DNA from: Yponomeuta sedellus | Lineage: Eukaryota > Arthropoda > Insecta > Lepidoptera > Yponomeutidae | Reading direction: 5' to 3' | Assembly: GCA_934045075.1 (NCBI GenBank) | Contig: OW203723.1 | Span: 20,661,615-20,725,614 of the forward strand | DNA: 64,000 bases | In this document: positions 18,877 through 30,287 of the stretch, in pieces | Layout: every line of letters begins with the position of its first letter | Position numbering within the stretch: the first letter of the stretch is position 1 | The notes under the pieces: generated by a model | What the model saw: the letters and a program-made list of their open reading frames with translations, nothing else | What the model was told of the DNA's origin: nothing | Database searches by the model: none | Position numbers and translations under genes: made by a program

Positions 18877-20045
18877 ACTTCAGCTAGATGTCGCTGCCTG
18901 TACGTAATACAGAGAATATTGAAAAGAGGTTCGAAATTTCGATAATGCCGGTACTTGGCCAATAGCTCAGTTGGGAGAGCGCTGGCACGGTTAGCCAGCG
19001 GTCGCGGGTTTGAGTCCCGGCATGGGAAGAATACTTAGCCTCTAAATAGGTTTTCACTAATACTTTACGTCTTAAATCTTTAATTTCTCGGTTTGGCACT
19101 AACCCCACCTTTTCCCGCCGCCCATGAGTTGGCTAGAATAAAATACTAATTAGTATTAAGCCTTTAAAAACCTATTTAGAGGCTAAAAATTTCACCCATG
19201 CCGGGATTCGAACCCGCAACCTCTGGCTATCCGTGCCAGCGCTCTACCAATTGAGCCAATGGGCGACTCACCGGCATCAGTGAAATTTCGAACCTCTTTA
19301 CATATATTTATGTAAAACCTAACTGCAAAGTAGGTAGTCGGGGCTATAAGTGATGCAATTTGCTTAAGCCAGATGTCGCTGCCTGTACGTAATACAGAGA
19401 ATAGTGTAAAGAGGTTCGAAATTTCACTGATGCCGGTGAGTCGCCCATTGGCTCAATTGGTAGAGCGCTGGCACGGATAGCCAGAGGTTGCGGGTTAGAA
19501 TCCCGGCATGGGTGAAATTTTTAGCCTCTAAATAGGTTTTTAAATTTGTCCTTAGCACGGGTTAGTGCATTAAAAATAAAAATAGTATAATAGTATTAAG
19601 CCTATTGTACAATATCTTAATTGGTGCAATAAAGAATATTAATAGTAATAATAAATTGTACCAAATTTTACAATGACATTCAGCAAACAGAATGTAAATT
19701 CTTTTCGTTGAAATAAAAATTTGTGATTTTTATTGTTTTGTGAGCTTTTTTTGTGAGCAGGGTGTTGTTTTCAGGGCGTTTAGTGCAGCTGGTAATTTTG
19801 TAGTTTCAAGTTTTTTTTAAATAAAACCATTTTAAATAAATCTTATTTTATTGATCTATTTATTTATACAACTTTAAATCACCTATTTAGAGGCTAAAAA
19901 TTTTACCCATGCCGGGATTCGAACCCGCAACCTCTGGCTATCCGTGCCAGCGCTCTACCAATTGAGCCAATGGGCGACTCACCGGCATCAGTGAAACTTC
20001 GAACCTCTTTACACTATTCTCTGTATTACGTACAGGCAGCGAAAT
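18877..20045. repeat. Cluster of four tRNA-like repeats, alternating strands
   Basis: tRNA-like cores at 18957-19028 (+), 19193-19265 (-), 19442-19515 (+) and 19901-19976 (-). Each core has box A (TGGCTCAATTGG or close) and box B (GGTTCGAATCC or close), a D stem GCTC/GAGC, an anticodon stem CTGGC/GCCAG with a 7-nt loop, and acceptor GCCCAT/ATGGGT. An upstream leader (GATGTCGCTGCCTGTACGTA ... AAGAGGTTCGAAATTTCA) and a trailer (ATTTTTAGCCTCTAAATAGG) are shared. The third core has GGTTAGAATCC in place of box B. Loop base 33 is C, not U, so these are not functional tRNAs. Confidence 0.85.
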
Positions 20046-20812
20046 TTGTCCTTACAGCTTTATCTTTCCGACAATATCTGGAGCTAAATCTCCCCGATCT
20101 TTGTTTCCACATCGGCTTCAATTTAAATGAATATCTGTAAGCACAAACAAACAAATGTAAGGAGACGTTTCCGTAGATCTTTGATTAACATTGATGTACT
20201 TACTTGCTTAAGAAGCAATTTTCTGACATCGAAATGAAGTCGAAGAGCGAAATGAAACGTTGATTGATTTCTGTTTGCTCGTAGGGTGAGTGGAATATTA
20301 TATCTTATTGTGGGAGAGGTTACTCTACAGATGAAGATTAACAGAAAGTTCACTCAGAAAAACTAATTAATAGCCTTAAGCGTCTATCAGAAACATCAGG
20401 AAATGGAAGGATATATCTGTGTAGCTAGGCAAGAAACAAAATAAAATATGCAGGGCCATCAGGCCAACCTCCATTAGTGGAAAAGGCTAGAAAGAAGAAG
20501 AAGCGCCTATTATTGGTATTTTAGCGAGTAGTCAAAAATATAAACATGACATGACATAAACTCAGGTATGTACTCGTATTCCAGAGAGTGAACAGAGACC
20601 TGACACTGCCTCTTGCCGTGGCCCTGACTCATCACCTTCGCTTAATCAACGTTCATTAGTTCGTTAAAAATATCTATCTGCCCATAAATCGAGCCCACAG
20701 TTGGGCATAGGCTGCTTTTTCACGCCTAGCAAGTATGTTCTGTCTGTCCCTAGGTTAAATATGTCTAAGACAAAAATGTACCTCGAACAAGAAGCACATA
20801 AATACACTTACA
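20046..20812. other. LINE debris, no gene
   Basis: About 20453-20500 is a non-LTR 3' end (GGCCATCAGGCCAACC ... GTGGAAAAGGCTAG followed by A/G-rich tail). About 20556-20665 is a decayed relative, in the same orientation, of the ORF2 C-terminus at 747-1010. The rest is unrecognised. Confidence 0.5.
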
Positions 20813-21800
20813 CTATTTTTATTTTTAATGCACAAACCCGTGCTAAGGAACAAATTTAAAAACCTATTTAGAGGCTAAAAATTTCACCCATGCCGGGATT
20901 CGAACCCGCAACCTCTGGCTATCCGTACCAGCGCTCTACCAATTGAGCCAATGGGCGACTCACGGCATCAGTGAAATTTCGAACCTCTTTACAATATTAT
21001 CTGTATTACGTACAGGCAGCGACATCTGACTTAAGCAAATTGCATTACTTACAGCCCCGACTACCTACTTTGCAGTTAGGTTTAACATCGGAACGATATC
21101 ACTGTAACCACATGATTACACTATTTTTATTTTTAATGCACTAACCCGTGCTAAGGAACAAATTTAAAAACCTATTTAGAGGCTAAAAATTTCACCCATG
21201 CCGGGATTCGAACCCGCAACCTCTGGCTATCCGTACCAGCGCTCTACCAACTGAGCCAATGGGCGACTCACGGCATCAGTGAAATTTCGAACCTCTTTAC
21301 AATCAATTTAAGTCAGATGTCGCTGCCTGTACGTAATACAGATAATATTGTAAAGAGGTTCGAAATTTCACCGATGCCGTGAGTCGCCCATTGGCTCAAT
21401 TGGTAGAGCGCTGGTACGGATAGCCAGAGGTTGCGGGTTCGAATCCCGGCATGGGTGAAATTTTTAGCCTCTAAATAGGTTTTTAGATTTGTTCCTTAGC
21501 ACGGGTTAGTGCATTAAAAATAAAAATAGTGTAATCATGTGGGTGCAGTGATATCGTTCCGATGTTAAACCTAACTGCAAAGTAGGTAGTCGGGGCTGTA
21601 AGTAATGCAATTTGCTTAAGTCAGATGTCGCTGCCTGTACGTAATACAGATAATATTGTAAAGAGGTTCGAAATTTCACTGATGCCGTGAGTCGCCCATT
21701 GGCTCAATTGGTAGAGCGCTGGTACGGATAGCCAGAGGTTGCGGGTTCGAATCCCGGCATGGGTGAAATTTTTAGCCTCTAAATAGGTTTTTAAATAAAT
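20813..21800. repeat. Inverted array of four tRNA-like repeats (two minus, two plus)
   Basis: Cores at 20885-20959 (-), 21192-21267 (-), 21383-21457 (+) and 21692-21765 (+). Each same-strand pair is a head-to-tail tandem with a ~307-bp period that includes leader, core, trailer and a CCTTAGCACGGGTTAGTGCA spacer. The two pairs face each other across about 21301-21306, making a ~490-bp-arm palindrome. Copies are very similar. Confidence 0.88.
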
Positions 21801-22236
21801 ACACTTTTTATTAATTCTCATTAATATCCTAGTATCTAAATAGCCCTATCTTTTAAGTAAGTATTGTGTTTTTTAAGTAAGTATTAGACAGCCTGGTAAA
21901 AATGTTATATATTTAAGCTACTGATGTGCACTTGTTTTCTGTATCAAGCGTGTACTACAGTTGAAAACTTATGAATAAAGAAATCAAAATCACGCCTAGC
22001 AAGACTAGTATGGGACCGAGTGTATTCTGTCCTTTGCTAGTTTTGTGCAACGTTTGCCAGCCGCATTTACAATGTCGTTCGCCCGCTGAGCTGGTGCTTC
22101 CCCGAACGACCTACTCACGGAGCCCTTACGTTTGGCGCACCCTGGGAAACAACCAGCTAGTCCCTTACGCCGATTGGCAAATCCTTTCACCACGATGGCT
22201 TGCTACCCACACGCGAAGAAGAATACTGGGTTGGTG
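21801..22236. other. No gene seen
   Basis: An 88-codon plus-strand frame at 21971-22237 has no motif and runs into family A, so it is not called. Confidence 0.45.
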
Positions 22237-22575
22237 AAGCGCTCGTGGCCTGGGCGAACCGAGTGATTGGAATCAATCACTTGGTTAAGCAACAACAGGC
22301 GCGGTCAGGTACGGGATGGGTGAGCGTCCCGTGACAACCGCTAGTGACATTTTTCCGAGCGCTTCCATGCTTCGCAAGGCACGTTAAGCCGTTGGTGCCG
22401 GCTGTCATATAATGGCAGTCGTTAAGCCATATTAGAGGCTTTATGGGTGGCTTAATAACTTATGACAGTAATTCCCGCCACTCTCTTACAATCATCCACC
22501 AACCCCCGTGGTGGGGTATGGCCTATGCTTCCAGCGATGCAGGAAGAGACCCGTGCCCCAGCAGTGGAGACATAG
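22237..22575 (+). repeat. Dispersed repeat family A (reference orientation)
   Basis: Blocks in order: GCGCTCGTGGCC, CCGAGTGATTGGAATCAATC, CAACAGGCGCGGTCAGG, GCTTCGCAAGGCACGTTAAG, CGCCACTCTCTTACAATC, ATGCAGGAAGAGACCCGTGC and GTGGAGACATAGAAGG. Close to full length. Confidence 0.7.
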
Positions 22576-23584
22576 AAGGGTTGATAACGATCTGCCCATG
22601 GGCCGAATGACCCATTCTAGGCCACCAGTCAGTGGCTACCTTAGTTCACGGGCCGTCTTTCCGCCAAACCAAATGTTCTGACCATCTCCATTTTAGCATC
22701 TCCATTTTGTTGGTACAAGCTTATGTTGGTCTATACCAACAAAATAATAAAATAATGGGTCGTATATATATTTATCATATAAGTCGTATTTTATTATATA
22801 TCGTATAAATATGTATTTGTTTGTACTTATAAATCACATCACAAAATTTAAAACATTACAAAATAATACATGTCACAGATTTTTCTAAGCGATAAGATAG
22901 CCAATTATATAACATTACTTAGAATTAAGAAGTTGTACTTGTAATTTCTCAGGTTGTGCAATAAAGTATTATCTATCTATCTATATACTAAAGTATGCAA
23001 CTATAGACTTACGGTTTGGTTTATAAAAAGAGAACTCCACTAAAACACTCTCAAGATGAAGAGAGAGGAATGATATTTGTAAATTTATAGGACTTATTTA
23101 AAACTTTCTATACTTTTCTAATCAGCCACACGTCTTTGTGTTGACAGTGATGAGGCCGTTTGTTTAGGATTTAATGCAAATTGTCTGCGTGTGAGTGTTA
23201 AACAGTTTTCAGCCGTCGATAGTTCGTTGAACTTTGATAAGGGTGTAATTGTTTGTTGATGCAAAATACGCTGTGTTTGTGAATACATTTAGGAGCTTTG
23301 TAGGGGATGCAGCGTTCGCTTAAGTCCTCAGTTTTGCTATAGAGATCGTTTTACAATAAGTTTCAGAAAGGTCGGACCCTACAGCACTTGTGGGGATCCA
23401 TGTATCCGTTTATCTATCGGGACCGGTTATCCCAGGACTATATCCATTACTGGGATAAGCTATCAATTTTAAATTGAGACCCAATACGTCTCTTCCATGT
23501 ATTGTGTACAAATACAGGGAAGTAATCTAATTGAGTCAACGCAGTTAAAAAGGTATACTATTGATGTTATATTCTTCATAGAAT
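22576..23584. other. LINE tail and unrecognised sequence
   Basis: About 22845-22985 is a non-LTR 3' end (AAGCGATAAGATAGCCAATT, GGTTGTGCAATAAAGTATT, then TATC repeats). The remainder shows no gene; 23425-23460 holds a short hairpin TTATCCCAG/CTGGGATAA. Confidence 0.5.
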
Positions 23585-23808
23585 GTAAATAAATAATTAA
23601 AAACAAAAAAACCTGACTGCCCAAAAAAATATATATAAGTAAATAGCTTTAATCTAACATGTAAAATATAATGTGTATGTTATAAAACTCCTCCGAAAGG
23701 GTTGAAGTGATTTCGATGAAATTTTAGCGTATATTTGGTACGAGTATGTCTGAGAATAGTTCGTAGAATAATTAATGAGGCAAAACAACGTTTACGAGGT
23801 CAGCTAGT
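23585..23808 (+). mobile_element. Helitron-like 3' portion
   Basis: Contains AAAACTCCTCCGAAAGGGTT, GATTTCGATGAAATTTTAGC, then GGCAAAACAACGTTTACGAG and a terminus GGTCAGCTAGT. This block order is that of abundant non-autonomous Helitron-type repeats of Lepidoptera, which end in CTAG next to a T. The 5' end was not found, so bounds are approximate. Confidence 0.5.
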
Positions 23809-25030
23809 ATTTTTATGTATCCAGTGTCACCACTCTCACAGAACCGAACGATAACTCTCAACCTAAAATCTATCAAGCCGTTTAAGCTTTAGAGCGTAAC
23901 AAAGAAATATACATACTTACACTCGACAAACGTAACCCTTCTTCTGGCGCAGTGGAGTAATAACTCATTATAATTTTCCATTTAAAATTAATAAAAGCGC
24001 CCACCAGTGTGCCCAGATGTGAATAAACAATGACAGAAATAAGTATTTTAGGAAGAGTCCATAAGGGATGAATCAGTGTATGAATCAGAAGTGGAGAATG
24101 TTTTATAGATGCTCATTGATTGGTGGCTTGCGCAGTGTTGGACGCCCACCAGCTAGGTTTCAGATTAACGATGATACCTAATGGTACGTGAATATTTTTT
24201 TAGGTAGTTTTTATTACACATCTCTCTGTGGGGCACAGATCTTCTCTCTTGGGTTAATTACCACGCGTGCCTACCGTAGAAATAAACATGAATGTGAATA
24301 AAATATGGGCGAATATTAATAAAAATTGTGGGCCGGATCGACAAAAGCTCGTTCTATTGAATTCCTGCATGAAGAAAGTTACGGACACAACGAATAAACA
24401 ATAAAAGGAATCAGAAAAATACAGATCTTCCACAATGGTATTTCAAATTGAAACATCATTCAGGCTAAACTTCAACAGCAATAGAAAGCAAGATAGAAAA
24501 CACAATTTCCAACTCCAAAGTGCACCCTTTTGTCATGCAACCATATCAAGGTATAGGTGTATAGCTACATACGGTACGGACTATGCCATAGGGTTGTGTC
24601 CACAGGGACAGAATGCAATTTGAAACCCATCAATAATGCCTAATGGAACCTCACGACAAACTTTCCAAGTTGCATCGCAATTACACTAATGCGATTTTGT
24701 AGTGACTTGCCTTGTCTTTGCTTTGTAAAGAATGGGGTTGTGTCATAACAACAGAAACTGACTTTTGTGTCCCTAAATAAATAATAATAAAATTGTTTAC
24801 CTGTTTTTATCACTCCCTCATCTGTTTTCACATATCAACACATATCGGCATCTAAGCAATCATAATGCTATTCTTTAGACTATGGGACGGCCGTCGATAA
24901 CTTGACTTCATACGTTACTAAGATGAGACCAATAGGAGTATTAATCTTCAGAATAGGTTTCAAATTATTACATCGTATTGCCAGTGCTTTACCTGAGAGT
25001 TCTTGTATGGTCACCAAAATATGATGAATG
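23809..25030. other. No gene seen
   Basis: AT-rich with short random frames only. A scrap CTGTGGGGCACAGATCTTCT near 24230 resembles lepidopteran repeat motifs. Confidence 0.4.
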
Positions 25031-25045
25031 ATGTATGACAATACT

Positions 25046-25210
25046 ATTTTTATTTTTAATACACTAACCCGTGCTAAGGACAAATTTAAAAACCTATTTA
25101 GAGGCTAAAAAATTCACCCATGCCGGGATTCGAACCTGCAACCTCTGGCTATCCCTGCCAGCACTCTTCTAATGGAGATTGGAAATTTTTAGCCTCTAAA
25201 TAGGTGAGGT
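25046..25210 (-). repeat. Decayed tRNA-like repeat
   Basis: Trailer, box-B region and anticodon arm are recognisable on the minus strand. The D-arm half is replaced, and an inverted trailer copy (TTTTTAGCCTCTAAATAGG, about 25186-25205) closes the unit. Confidence 0.75.
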
Positions 25211-25215
25211 ATGAC

Positions 25216-26040
25216 ATCCAAGTCAAGTGTGACCATTGAAAAGTCTTTATCGACTCTTTAGCAAAACAACATAGTTACCATCCACAGGCCTAGGCTTTAT
25301 TTGAGAAAACCGGGTTTTTGCCACAAAAATTTTACGATACAAAATTTTTTAGTTACCCAAAAGATACTTCATAAAGGAGTGCCACTTAGATTTTCCGTTC
25401 GTAATACTATAAAGACTTTCAAATGACATAGTCAACGTCAAATATGCTCAATTATTGGGGATTCTCTCTTTTAATGGACGGTATAGTGTTCAAGTTTAAG
25501 ACTGACCACCCTCTTTGGACACTTTTTGTTTTAACATATCTAGGTACGACATTTTATTGATTACCGACTGATTACTGGATTACCGACGGCATGCCCATGT
25601 CCCTACTAGCAGGTACTAGTACTTAACCTAATAGATCTGTGAGGAATGAAAATTCTCAATACATATCCTAGAGAGAATCTACGTCAAAATGTTTTATGTT
25701 TAGGTAGACGTCCCAAAAGTAGTAAACAGGCTTTAAACATTGACGCCAAGTCTGTAACCGAATTGAAAAGTTTTGAACTAAGTTTAGCCACGTCCCCCAT
25801 TAAATGTGATGACAAATGGGATTTTGATTCAATATTTACTTGACTAATGTGCTTATTGTAGAGTTTGCAACATTGTTCCGCGTATCCATTACGAGGGATG
25901 CAAAAGTACCTTTGTGTAGTTCTGGATGATAACTTTCATTCGTAATAATGGTATATGGTAATGGTAATGATTAGCTAGTTAATTTAAAAAAAACGATTCC
26001 CTAAAACACTTCTTAAATTATATTTAAAACATTATCATTA
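25216..26040. other. No gene seen
   Basis: A 65-codon plus-strand frame (25646-25843) is hydrophilic and lacks motifs. I cannot support or exclude an exon remnant. Confidence 0.35.
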
Positions 26041-26049
26041 TTATCAACC

Positions 26050-26165
26050 CATTATGTCCCTACCGAGGGGCACGGGTCTCTTCCCTGGCATAGACCATTC
26101 CCCACCACGGGGGCCAAGTCCGCATTGGTGAGGCTGAGGCAAGACTAGTGGCTGGTCTTACTGTC
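26050..26165 (-). repeat. Dispersed repeat family A fragment
   Basis: GGGCACGGGTCTCTTCC, CCCACCACGGGGGCCAAG and TTACTGTCTTA blocks; the inner half of the family only. Confidence 0.65.
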
Positions 26166-26304
26166 TTAACTAGGCTTAACGACTCAGATAAACAAAGTAG
26201 TTAAACGCATTTGGGGAGTATTTTAAAGGAATCATGATTTACACGGTGTTTACGTTTCCACTTCGATAGACAAATGTTTCCATCTTTTCTACGTGGAACC
26301 AAGA

Positions 26305-26800
26305 ATTAAGAAAATCCGGCCAAGTGCGAGTTGGACTCGCGCACCAAGGGTTCCTTACAATTATATAGGCAGGCACGTATATAAGCTCTACACATTATTG
26401 ATATGAATCGGGATTAACTTACCTACTCGATTTTTGTCGGAAGAGTTCGATCAGGATTTACAAAATTCAGCTAAGTTAATCCGGATTCCAATTCTTATTC
26501 ATTGGAATCCGGATATCGGGTACTGATATATTATAAATAGTTTACGAATGGTGTCTATCAGTTTTTCTGAGCTCTACCCGAAGTGAAAAGACTAATATAG
26601 CGATTTTTGTATAAATGACACTAACAAATTTATCGGTGTTTTACGCCTGAAATAAAAAAATAAATAAATAAAAATAAATGTTATCTAGTCACAGTTCCGA
26701 TATCCAATTTTTTTCGGCCGTGGGTCCTAAAATCACTTCTAACGCGATTGAGAGATTCGTCCGACACATTTTGCTAAAACGACCTGTATAAAGGATTTTT
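26305..26800 (+). repeat. Lepidopteran GGCCAAGTGCGAG-type repeat
   Basis: Starts AATCCGGCCAAGTGCGAGTT, a sequence I recognise as widespread in Lepidoptera, and continues with CACTAACAAATTTATCGGTG and CCGTGGGTCC blocks. A TCCGGATTCCAA/TTGGAATCCGGA hairpin at about 26480-26515 interrupts it. Element class not known to me; end is approximate. Confidence 0.45.
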
Positions 26801-27140
26801 TTCCAATAGTTTAACGATCTTAATATTGTTTTCAAGAGCACCAGACCTATCTATCACATAGGTCACCAGCCAATCATAAAATCGGTAGGTATCTCGAATT
26901 CGTGGCAAATTTACAGGTGTCTCTTGAGTGAATATCATTTATTATCAATCTTAACAGCGGTATGTCAGTAATATTATATTTTGAATAAAATACAGATCAA
27001 ATGAATTTTATACCAGTTTGCAGTTTGGCGTGTATAAAGCTTAAACAATTATAGTATTTTTTATTGATTCGCGATACTCATACGTGACCATGGCAAAAGC
27101 AACGTCGCGGATTAGGGAAATTACGTTTTACATTCTTTTT

Positions 27141-27330
27141 CTTCAGGCTATATTATGTAGTCCACTGCTGGACATAGCGCCCTGTCTTCAGCTTGCTGCA
27201 TCCTGCATCTGCCGGCAGTTTTTTGGAGATCGTCATCCCACCTGGTCGGAGGGCGTTATACACTACGTTTGCCGAGTCGCGGTCTACACTCAAGAACACG
27301 TTTACTCCAACGTTTTACCTAGTAAGTAAA
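27141..27330 (+). repeat. CCACTGCTGGACATAG-type LINE-like fragment
   Basis: TAGTCCACTGCTGGACATAG, then a GCATCTGCCGGCAGTT block, a CACCTGGTCGGAGG block and TTTGCCGAGTCGCGGTCTAC. These follow one another in the order seen in a common lepidopteran repeat. The open frame across it is incidental. 26801-27140 shows nothing recognisable. Confidence 0.55.
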
Positions 27331-27456
27331 AAAAACCACGGTGGCTACTGCTAATGTCGTGGTTATAGCTAAACGAGTGTTACTAATACATTTATCTACT
27401 CTGATACAAAGATTATAAAACTGAAAACAAAACTCTTATGACAAACATTACGCATA

Positions 27457-27618
27457 GTTACACTATTTTTATTTTTAATGCACTAACCCGTGCTAAGGAA
27501 CAAATTTAAAAAACCAATTTAGAGGCTAAAAATTTCACCCATGCCGGGATTCGAACCCGCAACCTCTGGCTATCCGTACCAGCGCTCTACCAATTAGCCT
27601 CTAAATAGGTTTTTAAAT
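27457..27618 (-). repeat. Truncated tRNA-like repeat with inverted trailer
   Basis: Leaderless copy: the spacer (CACTAACCCGTGCTAAGG), trailer and core run to the D loop (GCTCTACCAATT), then jump directly to an inverted trailer (AGCCTCTAAATAGG). Same design as 25046-25210. Confidence 0.8.
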
Positions 27619-27629
27619 TACGCATAGGC

Positions 27630-28700
27630 CAAAAACAAAAAAAAAGTTTTTATTACGATACAGGTCTTGTATGGACACCTGTATCATAATAGTATATTTC
27701 ATTACAAAGGCTGTCTTTGCAAAGAGTTCCGACAAATGTCTACCCGAGCCGAGGCGCAGCCGAAGGCGAGGGTTGACAGTCGGAACAAGTTGCAATGACG
27801 GTTCCGCACGTGTACTGAACGACTATTTTCAATACAGTTGCGAAAAAAATAAGCAATTTAATAAAGAAAAAATATTTGGAAAGTGGCGCCAACCAAAGAG
27901 TATATAACCACTTTGGCGCCAACCGTAAAAAATATAAGCAGAATTTTTTTTTCTTCACCCATTCTAGTAGGCAAAGGGAATTATGCCCACACAGCCAAGT
28001 CTCCAGCAGATTTTTTTTATTGATGTGAAATGAAAATGAAATTTAATGAGATGGAATGAAATGAAACCTAACTTAACTCATTCAATCAAATCATTAGATC
28101 TGATATTGAAACAATTAGTAGCTCATAAAAACTTCTATGATTTTTTTTTAGTAAAAACTTCATGGTTGGTTTTTCTTTTTAATAGACATTATTTTGACAG
28201 ATGGGAAAGAAAAGGAACGAGTGTGGTAAAGGTAAAACAAAAGCACTAGTGTGTAATAGCCTACATACCGCACGCTATACGTCCCTGCAATACGCCACTT
28301 TTTGAGTAACTGTATTAAAATACAACTTTTTAATCATAACGATACACCTATACAACCTCCAGCTGGACCAAGAAGGTCGAACGAACCTCTACTTTTAAAA
28401 AAAGGTTTTAATGAAAGAGTCCTCGGCGACGCAACACGCATGCGCAATCGATGTTTGCGCCTTGGCGCCATCATTTTACATTTAAAAAATCTTTTCAATA
28501 TTTAAACAAAGTTTGGTTCTGTTTAATGTTATTTTATGTATTATAGTATGAAAGTAGATAAAGTAGTGTATGACACTGTACATAAGTTGGTCCTATAACA
28601 CTCGTGTGATACTATAAAAAAACTCGCCTACGGCTCGTTCTTTTAAAACACACTCGCGTTATAAGAACCCTTATTCGTATCATTACTTATATTCTTTTTT
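27630..28700. other. Unrecognised repeats, no gene
   Basis: GGCGCCAACC occurs twice close together (about 27885 and 27916), and a compact GCCGAGGCGCAGCCGAAGG block lies near 27750. 28600-28660 has the 'AACTCGCCTACGGCTCG' type motif of insect foldback repeats. No coding region supported. Confidence 0.4.
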
Positions 28701-28703
28701 ATG

Positions 28704-28846
28704 AACTAACCCGTGCCAAGGACAATTTGAGAAACCTATTTAGAGGCTAAAAATTCCACCCTGTCAGCCTGGCACGGTTAGCCAGATGTCACGGATTCGA
28801 GTCCCGGCATGGCTGGAATTTTTAGCATCTAAATAAGTTTTTAAAG
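28704..28846. repeat. tRNA-like half flanked by inverted trailers
   Basis: A left trailer CCTATTTAGAGGCTAAAAAT (28736) and a right trailer ATTTTTAGCATCTAAATAAG (28817) bracket a partial core with anticodon stem CTGGC/GCCAG and box-B-like GGATTCGAGTCC. Confidence 0.75.
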
Positions 28847-29245
28847 TATCATAAACTACTATTATTTTAATTTCATTTTCATTACTTTCATTTACAACAT
28901 CGTCTCGTCGCATCATATAGTGGACTACCCACTGGTGCGTCGTTGGTCTAGTTACTAATGGTCATCCGGTTTCGGGCGCCATTCCGTTACTGTCCTGGGC
29001 CTAGATCCTGCTGGCGCGTGGCAATTTAATTTCATTGCTGCCTAAAGCCTGCGCGCTCACATACCTTTTTATGTGTCAATGGTATGAAAAAAACACCCCA
29101 CGGGCCCGTGTCATGGTACTATAATGCACTAACAGAATCGAGGCCTATGAGTACTAAATATTAGATTGGTAAAAATTAAAAACAGACCGCGCCGTTTGTT
29201 CGCTATGAAAAAAATCTTAACCGAGAAAATGGCGGGACACCGTTT
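28847..29245. other. No gene seen
   Basis: Unrecognised sequence leading into the microsatellite. Confidence 0.4.
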
Positions 29246-29580
29246 GTGTCATGTCATGTCATGTCATGTCATGTCATGTCATGTCATGTCATGTCATGTC
29301 ATGTCATGTCATGTCATGTCATGTCATGTCATGTCATGTCATGTCATGTCATGTCATGTCATGTCATGTCATGTCATGTCATGTCATGTCATGTCATGTC
29401 ATGTCATGTCATGTCATGTCATGTCATGTCATGTCATGTCATGTCATGTCATGTCATGTCATGTCATGTCATGTCATGTCATGTCATGTCATGTCATGTC
29501 ATGTCATGTCATGTCATGTCATGTCATGTCATGTCATGTCATGTCATGTCATGTCATGTCATGTCATGACATGACATGAC
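29246..29580 (+). repeat. ATGTC pentanucleotide microsatellite with terminal flip
   Basis: 29251-29565 is 63 uninterrupted copies of ATGTC, followed by three copies of ATGAC (29566-29580), which is the same repeat read from the other strand. Open frames in all three registers (Met-Ser-Cys-His-Val repeats) are an artefact of the array. Confidence 0.98.
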
Positions 29581-29985
29581 ATAACATTTACATACAAGCA
29601 TATACATTGCTATAACAAATCCTATAACACTTTGATTTTCATAAACTTGAGTGGTTTTTTATGGTTCTGCCATTTTCCATTGGTTAGAGCAGGACCACAC
29701 ATTTTATTAAATTGTAGGTAAGAGACACGAGGTACCAATTTCTTATTGTAGGTAGCAAATAGTATGAAAAAGGTATTAAATAATGAGTTAGACAATTCTA
29801 AGTTCCCAGCCTTGGACCTGCCATAATCACGCTCACCTGGGTCCACCTGCCGTCTTCGCGTCTAAGCATGATATTTTCTTTATGTATCCTATAAACGTCC
29901 AACTGGAGGGCACAGACCTTCTATCAAAGAGAGATTAAGGACTTAATTACCTCCCGTGCCCACCGTGGATTAGTAATTTATAGCA
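29581..29985. other. No gene seen
   Basis: Only a GGGCACAGACCTTCTATC-type repeat scrap near 29907. Confidence 0.4.
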
Positions 29986-29989
29986 CTAA

Positions 29990-30195
29990 GGTATTTATTT
30001 AAACACCTCAGACACTCAGGTTTCCGCGCGATGCTTTCCTTCGCCGTTAGCGAGTAGTATTGCTACTGTAACTTAATAAATGTACATAGCTTATAAACAA
30101 AGTCATGCCCGTCATGGTACACGAAAGTACTGGGAATTGAACCTGGGTCTCTCGCTTTCGAGTCCATTGTTCTACTCACTGGGCTACCGCCGCAA
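29990..30195 (-). repeat. tRNA-derived SINE, relative of 2235-2450
   Basis: Shares CAGACACTCAGG, GCGAGTAGTATTGCT, ACATAGCTTATAAA and the tRNA-like end with box B GGTTCAATTCC on the minus strand. Confidence 0.65.
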
Positions 30196-30287
30196 AGTAT
30201 GGTATTATCACGTATTATTGTACTTAATACGTGAGTATGGTGTTATCACGTATTTCATACGTAAAGGGACTTCTGTTCCACAACGCT

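Noticed and set aside
18957..21765. Functional tRNA genes
   Set aside because: Cloverleaf and boxes A and B are present, but loop position 33 is C, the T stem has a mismatch, copies sit in dispersed units with shared leader and trailer, and no T-run terminator follows the core.
18877..21800. CRISPR-like array from regularly spaced repeats
   Set aside because: Units are ~307 bp with no unique spacers, alternate strands and contain polymerase III boxes; the genome is eukaryotic.
25646..25843. 65-codon hydrophilic frame as a possible exon
   Set aside because: No splice context or homology could be recognised; length is within chance expectation.
27885..27926. Two GGCGCCAACC direct repeats as a regulatory pair
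   Set aside because: Two copies only, no neighbouring gene, and probably part of a short dispersed repeat.
29166..29579. 137-codon frame of Met-Ser-Cys-His-Val repeats
   Set aside because: Pure microsatellite translation; all registers are open because the 5-bp unit lacks stops.
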